From CAYWMP01 sp964459445 (lineage in GTDB: Bacteria; Desulfobacterota; DSM-4660; Desulfatiglandales; HGW-15): DNA of 16,053 nucleotides. The stretch spans positions 1-16,053 of the forward strand of contig CAYWMP010000138.1 of assembly GCA_964459445.1 (NCBI GenBank), in the 5' to 3' direction. The notes below the pieces were generated by a model, which searched no databases, was not told where the DNA came from, and saw only the letters and a program-made list of their open reading frames with translations. Shown here in pieces: positions 15,736 through 16,053 of this stretch (positions within the stretch are counted from its first letter, which is position 1; the number at the start of each line of letters is the position of its first letter). The position numbers were made by a program, and so were the translations under genes.

Positions 15736-16053
15736 TCAGGTTTTCCTTTTAAAGGGAACGACTTTCTGAGATTTGCTCGAACCTTGGATTTCAGGTATTG
15801 CGTTATCCCCTTCATCACTGGGTTTTGAAGGGAGCCGCTGGACTTTCTCGAGTCTCATGGCATTCCCGCCCATTGTGAAAGGGTCGCCATTGATGTACTC
15901 CTCTCGAAGGATCCAGTTCACGGTCTGTGAAGGAATGGTTAGCAGCAAAAGAGTGACTTGATACCAGTCCTTCTTTACATCCGGTTCAATGGCCTCTATT
16001 CGAGCATAGGCGGAAGGCTTGTCCTGGTAAAATATCAGAACGACATCACCTTC
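15736..16053 (-). CDS. Unrecognised conserved-looking protein, 5' end outside the window
   Basis: The minus-strand frame is open from the window edge to a TAA at 15736-15738, giving at least 105 C-terminal residues; the true start lies beyond 16053. The visible part begins GDVVLIFYQDKPSAYARIEA, then VKKDWYQVTLLLLTIPSQTV, NWILREEYINGDPFTMGGN and AMRLEKVQR. This is a compact beta-rich region rich in aromatic residues, followed by a polar, probably disordered tail of about 37 residues ending in basic VVPFKRKT. No membrane segment or catalytic motif is evident. It might be a small beta-barrel or nucleic-acid-contacting protein, but no family is recognised. It is transcribed in the same direction as the ppdK pair but separated from it by a hairpin. 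Confidence 0.75.
   Translation of the reverse strand, partial: EGDVVLIFYQDKPSAYARIEAIEPDVKKDWYQVTLLLLTIPSQTVNWILREEYINGDPFTMGGNAMRLEKVQRLPSKPSDEGDNAIPEIQGSSKSQKVVPFKRKT

Overview
The window looks like chromosomal DNA from an anaerobic Desulfobacterota (deltaproteobacterial, Desulfobacterales-like) bacterium. This placement is an inference from gene style: a pyruvate phosphate dikinase, a long PlsB-type acyltransferase, a bifunctional-nuclease (DUF151) protein, a transglutaminase/ABC trio, a UbiD-family remnant and intergenic DNA rich in foldbacks. No rRNA, tRNA, CRISPR array or recognisable transposase was seen.

Left part (1-3380), the accessory-looking region. A well-formed promoter and ribosome-binding site lead into a 48-codon remnant of a UbiD-family decarboxylase. 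Next come a minus-strand gene fragment and a perfect 15-bp hairpin. After these, two divergent copies of one structured repeat of about 400 bp (479-874 and 2954-3374) face each other in inverted orientation. They enclose a solitary secreted substrate-binding protein (plus strand) and a small MoaD/ThiS-like ubiquitin-fold protein (minus strand). Each repeat core is exactly 127 bp and folds as a closed three-arm structure whose pairing is largely kept in both copies. This is the least explained object in the window.

Middle part (3379-9384), all minus strand. A PHP-domain metallophosphoesterase lies downstream of an overlapping three-gene operon read as transglutaminase-like protein, ABC ATPase, ABC permease. 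Upstream of that operon is a bifunctional nuclease (BFN) family gene.

Right part (9385-16053). plsB (plus strand, with a good sigma70 promoter) converges on ppdK (minus strand) across a spacer full of small foldbacks and a bidirectional terminator. ppdK is preceded by, and overlaps, a 62-residue two-helix membrane protein gene. The window ends inside an unrecognised minus-strand gene.

Functionally the right part covers central metabolism (PEP/pyruvate interconversion) and the first step of glycerolipid synthesis. The middle holds an envelope-directed ABC system with a transglutaminase-fold partner. The most notable protein observation is that PlsB appears to be an internal duplication: the N-terminal copy has lost the catalytic His and keeps nearly the same motif spacing as the active copy.
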